Positions 44,255-53,036 of a stretch of DNA of 64,000 bases are shown in pieces. Under the pieces are notes generated by a model that was not told the DNA's origin, ran no database searches, and saw only the letters and a program-made list of their open reading frames with translations. Source of the stretch: Rhodoglobus sp. (GTDB lineage Bacteria; Actinomycetota; Actinomycetes; Actinomycetales; Microbacteriaceae); NCBI GenBank assembly GCA_025463515.1, contig JAODAQ010000051.1, forward strand, positions 1 to 64,000, in the 5' to 3' direction. Made by a program: the position numbers and the translations under genes. Within the stretch, counting starts at the first letter, position 1. The number at the start of each line of letters is the position of its first letter.

Positions 44255-44478
44255 GCGACACCTCAGCACGAGTCACCAGCGCACGGGCCGATCTGGAGGC
44301 CACCCTCGACGCGATCGAGGACAAGCTGAACGTGCCCAAGCGGTTCGGCGAGCTGACCGACAAGGCCAAGGCCTCCTACGAGAAGAACCCGGTGCCGTGG
44401 ATCATCGGCGCGACCGCCGCGGCGATCGTCGTCGCGGGGCTCGTGGCCTGGGCGATCCTCAGCGACGACGACGAGTAG
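44251..44478 (+). CDS. DUF3618 domain-containing protein
   Basis: A 75-residue protein with an N-terminal helix of DUF3618 type (ARADLEATLDAIEDKLNVPKR), one membrane segment at about 49-70, and an acidic end (SDDDE). Co-translated with the Holin-X gene. Role unknown; the set may act at the membrane or envelope. Confidence 0.82.
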   Translation: MSDTSARVTSARADLEATLDAIEDKLNVPKRFGELTDKAKASYEKNPVPWIIGATAAAIVVAGLVAWAILSDDDE

Positions 44479-44527
44479 GGCATCCTCTCGATTCGCGTAC
44501 CCCGCCGCAGTCGGGGAGGATAGGCAC

Positions 44528-45298
44528 ATGGCAGCCAAACCGCTCGGCGGTTGGCGCGTGCTGGTTCCCCGAGGCGGCAAGTGGGGTGACGGCGTTGCGG
44601 CAACCCTCAGGAGCTACGGCGCGATACCCGTCATCGCGCCGATGATCAATTTCGCGAGCGCGGACGACGGTGCCGCCCTCGCCAACGCCCTGCACGAGCT
44701 CAAGGACGGCCAGTTCGACTGGCTCGTCGTCACGAGCGCCACGACCGTCGACGTCTTCGTCGGCCAGGGCGCGACGATCCCGTCCTCGACCAAGATCGCC
44801 GCCGTGGGGGAGACCACCGCCGCCGCGCTCACGCTCGCGGGCTACCGCGTGGACTTCGTCCCGGCCGCCGACAACTCGGCCCGGGGTCTCGTCAAGGAGT
44901 GGCCGCAGTCGGAGATCGCCGGGCGCGTGCTCGTGCCGCAGTCCGACATCGCCGAGCCGAACCTCGTGACGGGCCTGGGCAAGCTCGGGCTCGACGTGCA
45001 GTTCATCGCCGCGTACCGGACGGTGGGAGTACCCGTTGCCGAGACGGTCGCGGCGGACGTGGCATCCGGCCGCATCGGAGCCGTGCTGGTGAGCTCGGGC
45101 TCCGTCGCACGGCAGATCGCGGCCCAGCTCGCGCCGCTGCCCGAGGGCACGGTCGTCGCGTGCATCGGGCCGCGCACCGCATTCGACGCGCGCGCCGCCG
45201 GGCTGACCGTGGACCTCATCGCGGAAGACCGCTCGGCCGACTCACTGGTCGCGGCGCTCGTCGAGCACGCGACCCGCAGAGACGCCGCAGAGGGCTAG
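44528..45298 (+). CDS. hemD: uroporphyrinogen-III synthase
   Basis: A 256-residue two-domain enzyme that closes hydroxymethylbilane to uroporphyrinogen III. Typical VLVPRGGKWGDGVAATLRSYG start, DWLVVTSATTVDVF, AVGETTAAAL, VLVPQSDIAEPNL, and VLVSSGSVARQI with ACIGPRTAFDARAAG. It sits 1.2 kb beyond hemL, outside the main heme operon and after three membrane-protein genes, instead of next to hemC. The sequence GGGGAGGATAGG before its ATG resembles the one before chdC. Confidence 0.88.
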   Translation: MAAKPLGGWRVLVPRGGKWGDGVAATLRSYGAIPVIAPMINFASADDGAALANALHELKDGQFDWLVVTSATTVDVFVGQGATIPSSTKIAAVGETTAAALTLAGYRVDFVPAADNSARGLVKEWPQSEIAGRVLVPQSDIAEPNLVTGLGKLGLDVQFIAAYRTVGVPVAETVAADVASGRIGAVLVSSGSVARQIAAQLAPLPEGTVVACIGPRTAFDARAAGLTVDLIAEDRSADSLVAALVEHATRRDAAEG

Positions 45299-45363
45299 CG
45301 GGCTCGCTCGAGCGCGCTTGTTCTCGCTCGGGCCCGGATTTCGCGGCCCGTCCGATCCGTGAT

Positions 45364-45512
45364 GGCGCGGATTCTCGCGGAACATCCGTCGGCTCGCCTT
45401 GTTCCGCCAACTCAGGACATTTGTTTGGGGTCCTGACCAATGTCCTGAGTTGGCGGAGCAGGCAGGCAGGCCGAGCTCCGTGCAGGCGCGGGTTCTCGCG
45501 GAGCATCCGTCG
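45364..45512. repeat. palindrome family 2 flanked by direct repeats
   Basis: TCCGCCAACTCAGGACAT (45403-45420) and ATGTCCTGAGTTGGCGGA (45440-45457) form an 18-base hairpin. It is flanked by 28-base direct repeats with two mismatches at 45364-45391 and 45485-45512 (both containing TTCTCGCGGA and CATCCGTCG). It fills the gap between convergent hemD and the DUF1304 gene; no gene is seen in 45299-45580. Confidence 0.85.
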
Positions 45513-45580
45513 CGGAACAGCACGCGGTGGCAGGCAGGCGCGTGGCGACGACTACGCGCCGCCGACAACTCAGACCGAGG

Positions 45581-45985
45581 TCACGCCGTCGTCAGCGCGA
45601 GCACCAGGAACACGACGCCGATCAGCGGAGCGACGCCCTGGATCGCGGCGGACCGCGCGAGCTTCGGTGACGACGTGATGAGCACGAGAGCCGCGAGCAC
45701 CATGCTCAGCGCGGCGAAGATGCTCAGCGCGATGCCGCCCTGCTGCCAGTTCGTGGAGCCGAGCATCACGAGGCCGGTGCCGGCGCCCAGCGCGAGGAAC
45801 ACGTTGTAGAAGCCCTGGTTGAAGGCCATCGGCTTGACGATGTCGGCCTCGGCCTGGGTCTTGAGGCCGAAGCGCTTCCACACCGCGGGCCGGGACCACA
45901 GCACGCTCTCCAGGAAGAAGATCAGCAGGTGGATGAGGGCTGCGATGAGGATGAAGACCGAACCGATGATGACGAAGGCGCTCAT
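45581..45985 (-). CDS. DUF1304 family membrane protein
   Basis: A 134-residue protein with four membrane segments and the DUF1304 pattern (HLLIFFLESVLWSRP, FGLKTQAEADIVKPMAFNQGFYNVFLALG). Function unknown. Its ATG has GACACT six bases upstream. Lies 27 bases downstream of the pfkA stop on the same strand. Confidence 0.85.
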   Translation of the reverse strand: MSAFVIIGSVFILIAALIHLLIFFLESVLWSRPAVWKRFGLKTQAEADIVKPMAFNQGFYNVFLALGAGTGLVMLGSTNWQQGGIALSIFAALSMVLAALVLITSSPKLARSAAIQGVAPLIGVVFLVLALTTA

Positions 45986-46012
45986 GCTCGCCAGTGTCCC
46001 ACGGAACAGGCG

Positions 46013-47038
46013 TTATCCGAAGAGGATCGCTGCCTCGTCGTAGCGCGACTGGGGAACGGCGTTGAGCTTGCCCAGCGCATCCTCGAAGGCCACGTGCGTG
46101 ATCGACGTGCCACTGAGGGAGACCATGCGGCCCCAGCGCGCGTGGATGACCGAGTCGACCGCTGCCATGCCGTAGCGCGTCGCGAGCACGCGGTCGTACG
46201 CGGTGGGGGTGCCGCCGCGCTGGATGTGGCCGAGGGTCGTGGAGCGGGTCTCGATGCCGAGGCGCGCCTCGATCTCCTGCGCGAGGATGTCACCGATGCC
46301 GCCGAGGCGGGGGCGCCCGAACGCATCGAGTCCGCGCTCGGAGTGTGCGTCATCCATGGTGTCGAGCTTGAATCCCTCTGCGACGACGACGAGCGGCGCG
46401 CGCCCGCGGTCCATGACCGACTTCACCCAGATGCAGATCTGGTCCATGCTCGTCTTCTGCTCGGGGATGAGGATGGCGTGCGCGCCGGCTGCCATGCCCG
46501 AGTGCAGTGCGATCCAGCCGACGTGGCGGCCCATGACCTCGGCGACCATACAGCGGCCGTGCGAGTCGCCAGTGGTGCGGAGGCGGTCCATCGCGTCGGT
46601 CGCGATCTGCGTCGCAGTGTCGAAGCCGAACGTGTAGTCGGTGGCGGAGAGGTCGTTGTCGACGGTCTTGGGCACGCCGACGATGTTGATGCCGGCATCC
46701 GTGAGCCTCTTCGCTGCTGCGAGGGTGCCCTCGCCGCCGATCGCGATGAGCGAGTCGACCCCGAGTCGCTCCATGTTCGCCTTCACGACATCGGCGCCGC
46801 CGTTGCCCTCGAACGGGTTGGTGCGCGAGGTGCCGAGGATCGTGCCGCCCTGCTTGCCGATGCCCTGGATGTCCTTGCGCTCGAGCGGGATGACATCCCC
46901 CTCGACGACGCCGCGCCAGCCGTCGCGGAAGCCGACGAACTCCTTGTTGTAGATCTGGGTGCCCTTGAGGACCGCGCCGCGGATGACAGCGTTCAGTCCG
47001 GGGCAGTCGCCGCCGCTGGTGAGGATGCCGATTGCCAT
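46013..47038 (-). CDS. pfkA: 6-phosphofructokinase
   Basis: A 341-residue PFK: ILTSGGDCPGLNAVIRG, IAIGGEGTL, VPKTVDNDLSATDYTFGFDTA, MGRHVGWIAL, and TTLGHIQRGGTP. The Gly in GGEGT is the feature of ATP-using enzymes, while the Lys in PKTVDND is shared with pyrophosphate-dependent ones; actinobacterial ATP-PFKs have this mix. Phosphorylates fructose 6-phosphate in glycolysis. ATG 47038. Confidence 0.93.
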   Translation of the reverse strand: MAIGILTSGGDCPGLNAVIRGAVLKGTQIYNKEFVGFRDGWRGVVEGDVIPLERKDIQGIGKQGGTILGTSRTNPFEGNGGADVVKANMERLGVDSLIAIGGEGTLAAAKRLTDAGINIVGVPKTVDNDLSATDYTFGFDTATQIATDAMDRLRTTGDSHGRCMVAEVMGRHVGWIALHSGMAAGAHAILIPEQKTSMDQICIWVKSVMDRGRAPLVVVAEGFKLDTMDDAHSERGLDAFGRPRLGGIGDILAQEIEARLGIETRSTTLGHIQRGGTPTAYDRVLATRYGMAAVDSVIHARWGRMVSLSGTSITHVAFEDALGKLNAVPQSRYDEAAILFG

Positions 47039-47168
47039 GAATCAATCATGGCGCATGCGGAGAATCACGATTCGCACCCGGCGTTTCGTGCGCGTGCGTA
47101 TCACTTCCGGACCAATAGAGTTCGTGCCGACCCGCCACATTCGGCGGATACCCAACTTTGGAGACAAC

Positions 47169-47483
47169 ATGACTGCAGCAACCCCGGCCCCGGCTGCCCC
47201 CGCCACTGTTCCCGGCAAGACGCTCGGAATTGTCGGCCTGATCCTTGCGTTCCTCGCGGCCCCCATCGGCCTCATCCTGAGCATCGTCGCGAAGGTGCAG
47301 TCCCGCGCCGCCGGCGTGAAGAACGGCCCGGCCACCGCCGGCATCATCATCAGCATCATCGTGATCGCGCTGTACATCATCATCCCGATCGTCGCGTTCG
47401 GCGCGATCGCTGCGCAGTGCGCAGACCTCGGCCCGGGCGTGCACACGTCTGAGGACGGCATCTCCACGATCACCTGCGGGTAG
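47169..47483 (+). CDS. DUF4190-like small membrane protein
   Basis: A 104-residue protein with an Ala/Pro-rich N-terminus, two membrane segments (about 21-43 and 56-82) and an outside tail with two cysteines (QCADLG...ITCG). Resembles DUF4190-type proteins. ATG 47169 with GGAG seven bases upstream. Divergent from pfkA. Confidence 0.72.
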   Translation: MTAATPAPAAPATVPGKTLGIVGLILAFLAAPIGLILSIVAKVQSRAAGVKNGPATAGIIISIIVIALYIIIPIVAFGAIAAQCADLGPGVHTSEDGISTITCG

Positions 47484-47501
47484 TCGCACCCCACTGAAGC
47501 G

Positions 47502-47619
47502 GGTTGAGTAGGGCTCGCGCGGTATTGAGACCAGGTTTCGATACGTGCGCCAGAGCGCCCTACTCAACCCGCTTCTGCGTGCGCCAGAGCGCCCTACTCA
47601 ACCCGCTTCTGCGTGCGCC
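47502..47619. repeat. REP-like family 1 pair plus 34-bp tandem duplication
   Basis: A forward copy starts GGTTGAGTAGGG (47502-47532, ending TATTGAGACC); an inverted copy runs from GGTTTCGATACGTG to CTACTCAACC (47534-47569). The 34 bases from 47544 (CGTGCGCCAGAGCG to CCCGCTTCTG) are repeated exactly from 47578, with a third fragment at 47612. The second unit overlaps the end of trhO and provides its last codons and stop. Confidence 0.88.
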
Positions 47620-48473
47620 CCGCAGTGCACCGGCGACGCTCCGCAGCTCTCGCACACCACGAGCTGCTCGCGGCAGGCGAGGTCGCTGCAGTTCTGCATC
47701 CGGCTCGTCGGCTCCGCGCACCGGGTGCATCGCCCGAGGACCGCGGCCTCGTCGCTGAACTGCACCGCCATGCGGTTGTCGAACACGTAGAGCGAGCCCT
47801 CCCAGAGTCCGGCATCCCGGTACTGCTCTCCGTACGTCGCGATGCCGCCGTCGAGCTGGTACACCTCCCGGAACCCGCGCGCGACCATGAGCGCCGAGAG
47901 CACCTCGCAGCGGATCCCGCCCGTGCAGTAAGTGACCACGGGCTCGTCCTTGAGGTGGTCGTACTTTCCGCTGTCGAGCTCGGCGACGAAGTCGCGGGTG
48001 TTGGCGACATCCGGTACGACCGCGTCCTTGAAGTGGCCGATCTGCGCCTCGAACGCGTTGCGGCCGTCGAAGAACGTCACGTCTTTGCTCGCCACGAGTT
48101 CGTGCAATTCGGACGGACTGACATGGATGCCCCCGCCGACGACCCCGTTCTCATCCACGACGAGCTCGCCGGGTGCTCCGAAGCTCACAAGCTCGTCGCG
48201 CACCCGCACGCTGAGGCGCGGGAAGTCGTCGCCCTTGCCGTCGCTCCATTTGAAGTCGATGTCGTGGAAGGGCGCGTACTCGCGGGTCGTCTTCCGGTAC
48301 TTCTTCACGGCGTCGAGCTCGCCGCCCACGGTGCCGTTGATGCCGTCCTTGGAGAGGATGATGCGGCCGCCGAGCCCGAGCGACTCGCACAGGTCGCGCT
48401 GCCAGAGCCGCAGCGCCTCCGGATCGGCAAGCGGCGTGAAGGCGTAGAACAGCAGGATCTTCGGGACGGCCAC
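47598..48473 (-). CDS. trhO: rhodanese-domain protein, tRNA uridine hydroxylase TrhO
   Basis: A 291-residue protein of the YceA/TrhO family, which hydroxylates U34 of certain tRNAs. N-terminal ferredoxin-like domain ([31 protein letters not shown]), rhodanese domain with catalytic loop YCTGGIRCE, and a Cys-rich C-terminal region ([26 protein letters not shown]). GTG 48473 is set by homology and by TACCAT six bases upstream. The last codons (HAEAG, stop) lie in a repeated 34-base unit. Confidence 0.9.
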   Translation of the reverse strand: MAVPKILLFYAFTPLADPEALRLWQRDLCESLGLGGRIILSKDGINGTVGGELDAVKKYRKTTREYAPFHDIDFKWSDGKGDDFPRLSVRVRDELVSFGAPGELVVDENGVVGGGIHVSPSELHELVASKDVTFFDGRNAFEAQIGHFKDAVVPDVANTRDFVAELDSGKYDHLKDEPVVTYCTGGIRCEVLSALMVARGFREVYQLDGGIATYGEQYRDAGLWEGSLYVFDNRMAVQFSDEAAVLGRCTRCAEPTSRMQNCSDLACREQLVVCESCGASPVHCGAHAEAG

Positions 48474-48515
48474 CCGGCAATGGTACGTGTCGGCTTGGGC
48501 ACGTATCCTCGACCC
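48474..48515. promoter_or_regulatory. divergent leaderless promoter pair, trhO / glycosylase
   Basis: In a 42-base spacer, TATCCT (48504-48509) lies six bases before the GTG at 48516 and TACCAT (minus strand 48485-48480) six bases before the GTG at 48473. This supports both start assignments. Confidence 0.55.
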
Positions 48516-49460
48516 GTGACCATCGTGCCTGAGCTCCCCGTTCTGGCGCAGCCCCTGCGCACCACGTATGCACCGGCCCGGCCGGTGAACCTGCGGCTCA
48601 CGCTTCGGCCCCTGCAGCGCGGGCCGGTCGAGCCGACCTACCAGGTGGACGCGACCGGGGTCTGGCGCACCCTCCGCACCCCGCACGGCCCGGCGACCCT
48701 GCACCTGGCCCAGCGCACGGACTCGATCGAGGCGACCGCGTGGGGCCCCGGCGCGGAGTGGGCGATCGCCGGAGTGCCCGAGTTGCTCGGCGACGGCGAC
48801 GACTGGTCGGGGCTGGATGTCTCGGGCAGCCCGTTCCTCGCAGACTCCCTGCGCCGCAACCCAGGGCTTCGCCTGACGCGCACCCGCCAGGTCTTCGAGA
48901 TGATGCTCGGCGCGATCTTCGAGCAGAAGGTGACCGGGCTCGAGGCCCGCCGCTCGTGGCGGGCGCTGTTCACGAAGTACGGATCGCCTGCGCCCGGCCC
49001 CGCCCCGGCGACGATGCGGGTGTCGCCCTCCCCTGAGACCTGGCGCCGCATCCCGTCGTGGGAGTGGCACCGCGCCGGCGTCGGCCCCGACCGCTCGGCG
49101 ACGGCCGTGCGCGCCGCCGTCGTGGCGGCGTCCCTCGAGCGAACCCTCGACCACGGCCGCGGCGGGCCGTCCGTCGAGCGCGCCCTGCGCAGCATCCCCG
49201 GCGTCGGCGTCTGGACCTCGGCCGAGACAACCCAGCGCGCCCACGGCGACCCGGACGCCCCGAGCGTCGGCGACTACCACCTCCCCGCGCTGGTCGGCTG
49301 GGCCCTGATCGGCAAGCCGGTCGATGACGACGGGATGCTCGAGCTCCTCGCCCCCTGGGCCGGCCACCGCCAGCGCATCATGCGCCTGATCGAGTCCAGC
49401 GGCTTCACCAAGCCCCGCTTCGGCCCCCGCATGACGGTGCAGGACCACCGCGCCCACTAG
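48516..49460 (+). CDS. DNA-3-methyladenine glycosylase II-like (AlkA family)
   Basis: A 314-residue helix-hairpin-helix glycosylase. [18 protein letters not shown] is the family helix, [14 protein letters not shown] the HhH motif, and SVGDYHL with Asp253 the catalytic aspartate. Excises alkylated bases. GTG 48516, with a -10-like TATCCT six bases upstream, is preferred to GTG 48525. Confidence 0.85.
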   Translation: MTIVPELPVLAQPLRTTYAPARPVNLRLTLRPLQRGPVEPTYQVDATGVWRTLRTPHGPATLHLAQRTDSIEATAWGPGAEWAIAGVPELLGDGDDWSGLDVSGSPFLADSLRRNPGLRLTRTRQVFEMMLGAIFEQKVTGLEARRSWRALFTKYGSPAPGPAPATMRVSPSPETWRRIPSWEWHRAGVGPDRSATAVRAAVVAASLERTLDHGRGGPSVERALRSIPGVGVWTSAETTQRAHGDPDAPSVGDYHLPALVGWALIGKPVDDDGMLELLAPWAGHRQRIMRLIESSGFTKPRFGPRMTVQDHRAH

Positions 49461-49578
49461 CCGCCCCCGCCCGGTTTCGCCGCCGACTCCTCGCTCAAAA
49501 CTGACACCGCAGAGCGGACCGGGCAGGTCCATCGGGCTTGCCGGCCCGTTCGCCCCGACCTCCGCGTTCCGTTTGCGT

Positions 49579-49639
49579 CGTTCCGCCAACTCAGGACATT
49601 TGGTCGGGAGGCTTACTAATGTCCTGAGTTGGCGGAACG
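49579..49639. repeat. palindrome family 2, perfect 22-bp arms
   Basis: The left arm starts CGTTCCGCCAACTCAGG (49579-49600) and the right arm ends GAGTTGGCGGAACG (49618-49639); the 22-base arms are fully complementary around a 17-base loop. It lies in the 354-base gap 49461-49814, in which nothing else is recognised. Confidence 0.88.
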
Positions 49640-49814
49640 CCCGAGCCGCCGGCGCCCCATCCGTGGCGCTCGAGCCCGGGAGTTTGCCGCGAACGACCGA
49701 GCGGGCCGGTTGGGTCGACCGGTGGCACTCCTCCCCAATGACGAGTCCGTCGACCGGCGCACGAGCCACACGGATCTCGCTTGCGGGCGATGGGGCACCG
49801 CCGACGATGGGCCC

Positions 49815-50231
49815 ATGTATCCGAAGCACCGTGTACGAGCGCTGGGAGGTGTCGCCTCGCGCGCAGAGCTGCTTGTGCACGGCTGCACTCGCGACGAGAT
49901 CGACCTTGCCGTTCGGTACGGATGGATTCTCAGCGTGCGCAAAGGCCTCTACGCCGACATAGATCTGGACGCGACCCTACTGCGCGCGCTCCGCGCCGGC
50001 GGGCGCTTGGCCTGTGTGAGTGCCGTCGCTTGGCTCGAAGGTCGGCGCGTGCCGTCAGATGAGCCCGTGCACATCCTCGTTCACGCTGGTGCCTCTCGAT
50101 TCGTCCCCGGAAACGCGGTCGTGCACTGGACGAGGAGGCGTGTCGAGGGCTCACGTTGCATAGTGAGCGAAGAAGTGGCGCGGCGACAGGCGGAGGGCTG
50201 CCGGGCCGCGGGAAGGGCTAGTCCTCGCTGA
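49815..50231 (+). pseudogene. truncated AbiEi/DUF559-type protein, N-terminal part only
   Basis: A 138-residue frame matching the N-terminal half of actinobacterial proteins with an AbiEi-type winged helix ([57 protein letters not shown]). Relatives are about 280-320 residues with a C-terminal nuclease-like domain; here homology stops after VHWTRRRVEGSRCIVS and the frame ends inside the 3' end of convergent ridA (14-base overlap). Probably a deletion remnant. No partner gene is nearby. Confidence 0.6.
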
Positions 50232-50604
50232 CTCGGTGAGCGACGAGCTCGACCTCGACCAGCATGGCCGGGTCCAGGAAGGGGAGGACGTGGAGGAGGG
50301 AGAGGGCTGGGCGGATGTCGCCGAAGACCTCGCCGTGGGCCTTCGCCGCGAGCTCCCAGGCGGCGATGTCGGTCACGTAGACCTTCGACTGCACGACGTC
50401 CTCATAGTGGAAGCCCGCCTCGGCCAAGACCGGCCCGAGCTTCTCGAGGGCGAAACGGGTCTGCTCGTAGAGGTCGCCCGTCACAGAGCCATCCGCTGCG
50501 GCGGCCGAAGTCGCCGAGATGTAGAGGGAATCTCCAACCTGCACGGCCCGGGAGTAGCCCATTTTGTTCTCCCAGGCTGACCCGGAGGAGTAGAGAGTGC
50601 GCAT
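50218..50604 (-). CDS. RidA family enamine/imine deaminase
   Basis: A 128-residue RidA-type protein (GYSRAVQVGDSLYISATSA, LEKLGPVLAEAGFHYEDVVQSKVYVTDI, MLVEVELVAHR). The family hydrolyses reactive enamines formed by PLP enzymes. The usual catalytic Arg position before the C-terminus is not clear here, so it may belong to a RidA subgroup. ATG 50604 with TAGGTT six bases upstream. Confidence 0.85.
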   Translation of the reverse strand: MRTLYSSGSAWENKMGYSRAVQVGDSLYISATSAAAADGSVTGDLYEQTRFALEKLGPVLAEAGFHYEDVVQSKVYVTDIAAWELAAKAHGEVFGDIRPALSLLHVLPFLDPAMLVEVELVAHRVSED

Positions 50605-50621
50605 TCGAATAACCTAACGCG
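50605..50621. promoter_or_regulatory. 17-bp bidirectional leaderless promoter, ridA / thioesterase
   Basis: TAACCT (50610-50615) is six bases before the GTG at 50622, and TAGGTT (minus strand 50616-50611) is six bases before the ridA ATG at 50604. The boxes overlap by five bases, making TAACCTA a shared core. The spacer length, 17 bases, equals that of hemA/hemE. Confidence 0.65.
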
Positions 50622-51170
50622 GTGCACCTGATCTTCCGGACGCTCATCCATATGATCCGCAGCCGCAGGAAGCCGTCCCTCGGCATCCACGACGTCGGCC
50701 GGATGACCCTGCGCGTCGTCGCCACCGACCTCGACGTGCTCGGCCACATGAACAACGGCGTGTACTTCTCGCTGATGGACCTCGGGCGGATGGACCTCAT
50801 GATCCGGGCCGGGCTCTGGAAGAAGTTCATCCAGAAGGGGTACTACCCCGTGATGGCGAACGAGACCGCCACCTTCCGCAAGTCACTCACCCACGGCACC
50901 AAGTTCGTGCTGGAGACCCGCATCGTCGGCTACGACGACCGCGCCGTGTACGGCGAGCAGCGCTTCGTCGTGAACGGCGAGATCTACATGAGCGCCATGA
51001 CGCGCGCGCGATTCCTCAAGAAGAGCGGCGGGACCGTGAGCCTGGCCGAGCTGGCCGAGCTCACCGGTGTCGACACGAGCGCGCTCACGCCGCCGGCCTG
51101 GGTCGCCGAGTGGGCGAAGAACGTGCAGCTGCCGACAACGAGGGAGGCCGCCCCCAGCGAGTGGGCCTAG
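50622..51170 (+). CDS. hotdog-fold acyl-CoA thioesterase-like protein
   Basis: A 182-residue protein with the 4HBT/YbgC-like core: VVATDLDVLGHMNNGVYFSLMDLGR, RKSLTHGTKFVLETRIVGYDDRAVYGEQRFV. It likely hydrolyses acyl-CoA or acyl-ACP; the substrate is unknown. GTG start at 50622 without a Shine-Dalgarno, consistent with leaderless translation. Confidence 0.82.
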   Translation: MHLIFRTLIHMIRSRRKPSLGIHDVGRMTLRVVATDLDVLGHMNNGVYFSLMDLGRMDLMIRAGLWKKFIQKGYYPVMANETATFRKSLTHGTKFVLETRIVGYDDRAVYGEQRFVVNGEIYMSAMTRARFLKKSGGTVSLAELAELTGVDTSALTPPAWVAEWAKNVQLPTTREAAPSEWA

Positions 51171-51182
51171 TTCGCAAAAGGA

Positions 51183-51635
51183 CTAGCTAGCCGGCCACGC
51201 ATCGGGGTCGCCGTCCATCGCGAGGCGCTCGTAGTACGGCTGCTGCGGGAGGTACGCCTCCTTCGCGGGCATCGCGGCACCAGCCTGCGCGGCGACGAGC
51301 CGGTCGAGGGTGAACTCGAGGGCCGGTCCGCTCACGCCCGCCTGGCGCGCACTCGCCACCCGGTGCGACACGTACACGATCGTCGAGCCGTCGAGGTCGG
51401 CCAGCGACACGGTGACGGGCGCGGCATCCGGCCCCCAGTTCGCGGTGAAGCGGGTCTGCGGCCGGCTGTCGAGCGGCTGCTTGTCGATGACACTCACGTG
51501 CTCGGCCCAGCGCTTCAGGCGCCGCGGTGAGGTGAGCCACTCCCACGCCGTGGCCGAGGAGACGGGCAGCCGCCGCTGGACGAGCAGCTCGAGCCCGTCG
51601 CGATCCCTGACAACACGTCCCGTCGCCTGCAGCAT
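51183..51635 (-). CDS. SRPBCC/START-like fold protein
   Basis: A 150-residue protein with the polyketide-cyclase/START-like pattern (ELLVQRRLPVSSATAWEWLTSPRRLKRW, ALEFTLDRLVAA). Members bind hydrophobic ligands; nothing indicates the ligand. It lies nine bases after the FAD oxidoreductase stop and may be its operon partner. Confidence 0.72.
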   Translation of the reverse strand: MLQATGRVVRDRDGLELLVQRRLPVSSATAWEWLTSPRRLKRWAEHVSVIDKQPLDSRPQTRFTANWGPDAAPVTVSLADLDGSTIVYVSHRVASARQAGVSGPALEFTLDRLVAAQAGAAMPAKEAYLPQQPYYERLAMDGDPDAWPAS

Positions 51636-51644
51636 GCTTCGACC

Positions 51645-53003
51645 CTAGGCCTCCTTGGGGCCGTAGGCGAAGACTCCCTGCGGGTCGACAGCCGCGCGGA
51701 CCGCCGCGAGCCGCGCGAACGTCTCCGCCGGCCAGGCCTTCGGGAAGTCGGCGGCGGAGGGGCTGCCCGCGAAGTTGACGTTGGTCTCGTGGGAGACCCA
51801 GTCAGCGAGGGTGCCGAGCAGGGCATCCGTCGCACCCGGCAGTACCGCCTCGAAGAGGGCGGGGTTCGGGGCGCCGATGAGGGAGAGCGTGTAGCCGGAT
51901 GCCCGCCCGCCCGCACTCGACCCCTCGGGCACATCGTGGCTGGTCGCGCCGCCGAGGTGCCGCAGCTCGGCGACCATGACGGGCGTCTGGACGCCCGACC
52001 CCACGGACTGCAGCAGCGCCGTCGCGAACTCCTGGTCGAGCGCGTTGAGGAGCGCTCCCCGGCTGTAGCCCGGTCCGGGCTCCGTCGGGTCGTTGTGGAT
52101 CTGCGCGACGTTGGCGATCGGCATGGGCGCGAGGCCGTCGATCATCGGGGCGCCGAGGTCGCGCAGCGGCGCGGCGAGCTGCTCGCCGCGCTCCGTGCTA
52201 CCCGGGTACGCGAAGCGCAGCATGGCGAGGGTCTTGCCGCGGAAGACCTCCGGCACCTGCTCGACGGGCGGGAAGTGGATGATCGCGACGCTCGTGGTCA
52301 CGTCGTCCTCAGCGGTCGCGGTCCAGTCGATCCAGCCGCGCAGCACCGTCTCGATGCTCTCCTCGGGGAAGACGAGCGCGCCCGCGTACAGCGCGGGGAG
52401 CGGCACCAGCTCGACCTCGACCGAGGTCACGACGCCGAAGCCGCCCTTGCCGCCGCGCAGCGCCCAGAACAGGTCGGGGTTCTCGGTCTCGCTCGCGTGC
52501 GCGACCTCGCCCGACGCGAGCACGACGGTCGCGCCGCGCAGGTAGTCGCTCGAGAAGCCGTGGCTGCGCGCGAGCGGGCCGAGGCCGCCGCCGAGGATGT
52601 ACCCGACGACGCCCACGTTCGTGGAGGAGCCGGTGATCGGCGCGAGGCCGGCCTCCGCGCCCGCGGCGACGACGGCGCCCCAGCGGACCCCGGCGCCGAT
52701 CGTGGCGATGCGGGAGCCGGTGTCGAGGGCGAGCTCGTCGAGGCGGCTGGTGTTGACCAGCACGCCGTCGGTCACGAGGGCGTGCGAGCCGTGGCCCGTC
52801 GCGATCACGCGCACGGGCATCCGGTTGTCGCGGGCGAAGTTCACTGCCGCGACGACGTCGGCCGCGCTCGTCGCTCCGACCACGACCTCGGGGGAGTGCG
52901 CGTAGAACAGGTTGAAGCCGGTCGACTCGGCGGCGAAGCCCTCGTCGGCGGGGGTGAGAACCGGGCCGGACACGGCGGAGCGCAGGGCGGTGAAGTCAGT
53001 CAT
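51645..53003 (-). CDS. FAD-binding oxidoreductase, berberine-bridge-enzyme type
   Basis: A 452-residue PCMH-type flavoprotein: RVIATGHGSHALV with the His of the usual covalent FAD site region, GVVGYILGGGLGPLARSHG, and a C-terminal BBE segment (VNFAGSPSAADFPKAWPAETFARLAAVRAAVDPQGVFAYG). Oxidises alcohols or sugars; substrate unknown. ATG at 53003 with TAGCGT six bases upstream on the minus strand. Confidence 0.87.
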   Translation of the reverse strand: MTDFTALRSAVSGPVLTPADEGFAAESTGFNLFYAHSPEVVVGATSAADVVAAVNFARDNRMPVRVIATGHGSHALVTDGVLVNTSRLDELALDTGSRIATIGAGVRWGAVVAAGAEAGLAPITGSSTNVGVVGYILGGGLGPLARSHGFSSDYLRGATVVLASGEVAHASETENPDLFWALRGGKGGFGVVTSVEVELVPLPALYAGALVFPEESIETVLRGWIDWTATAEDDVTTSVAIIHFPPVEQVPEVFRGKTLAMLRFAYPGSTERGEQLAAPLRDLGAPMIDGLAPMPIANVAQIHNDPTEPGPGYSRGALLNALDQEFATALLQSVGSGVQTPVMVAELRHLGGATSHDVPEGSSAGGRASGYTLSLIGAPNPALFEAVLPGATDALLGTLADWVSHETNVNFAGSPSAADFPKAWPAETFARLAAVRAAVDPQGVFAYGPKEA

Positions 53004-53036
53004 GCGTCGACGCTAGCGTGAGCCGGCGACAGGCGG

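Noticed and set aside
45216-45809. Several small frames with SANSGH- or LRTLV-like peptides near hemD
   Set aside because: The shared peptides are translations of palindrome family 2, which recurs at 49.6 and 61.2 kb, not conserved genes.
48477-49880. Upstream extension of the trhO frame on the minus strand
   Set aside because: Homology starts at GTG 48473, where a -10-like box is also correctly placed; the extension is antisense to the glycosylase gene and crosses a repeat.
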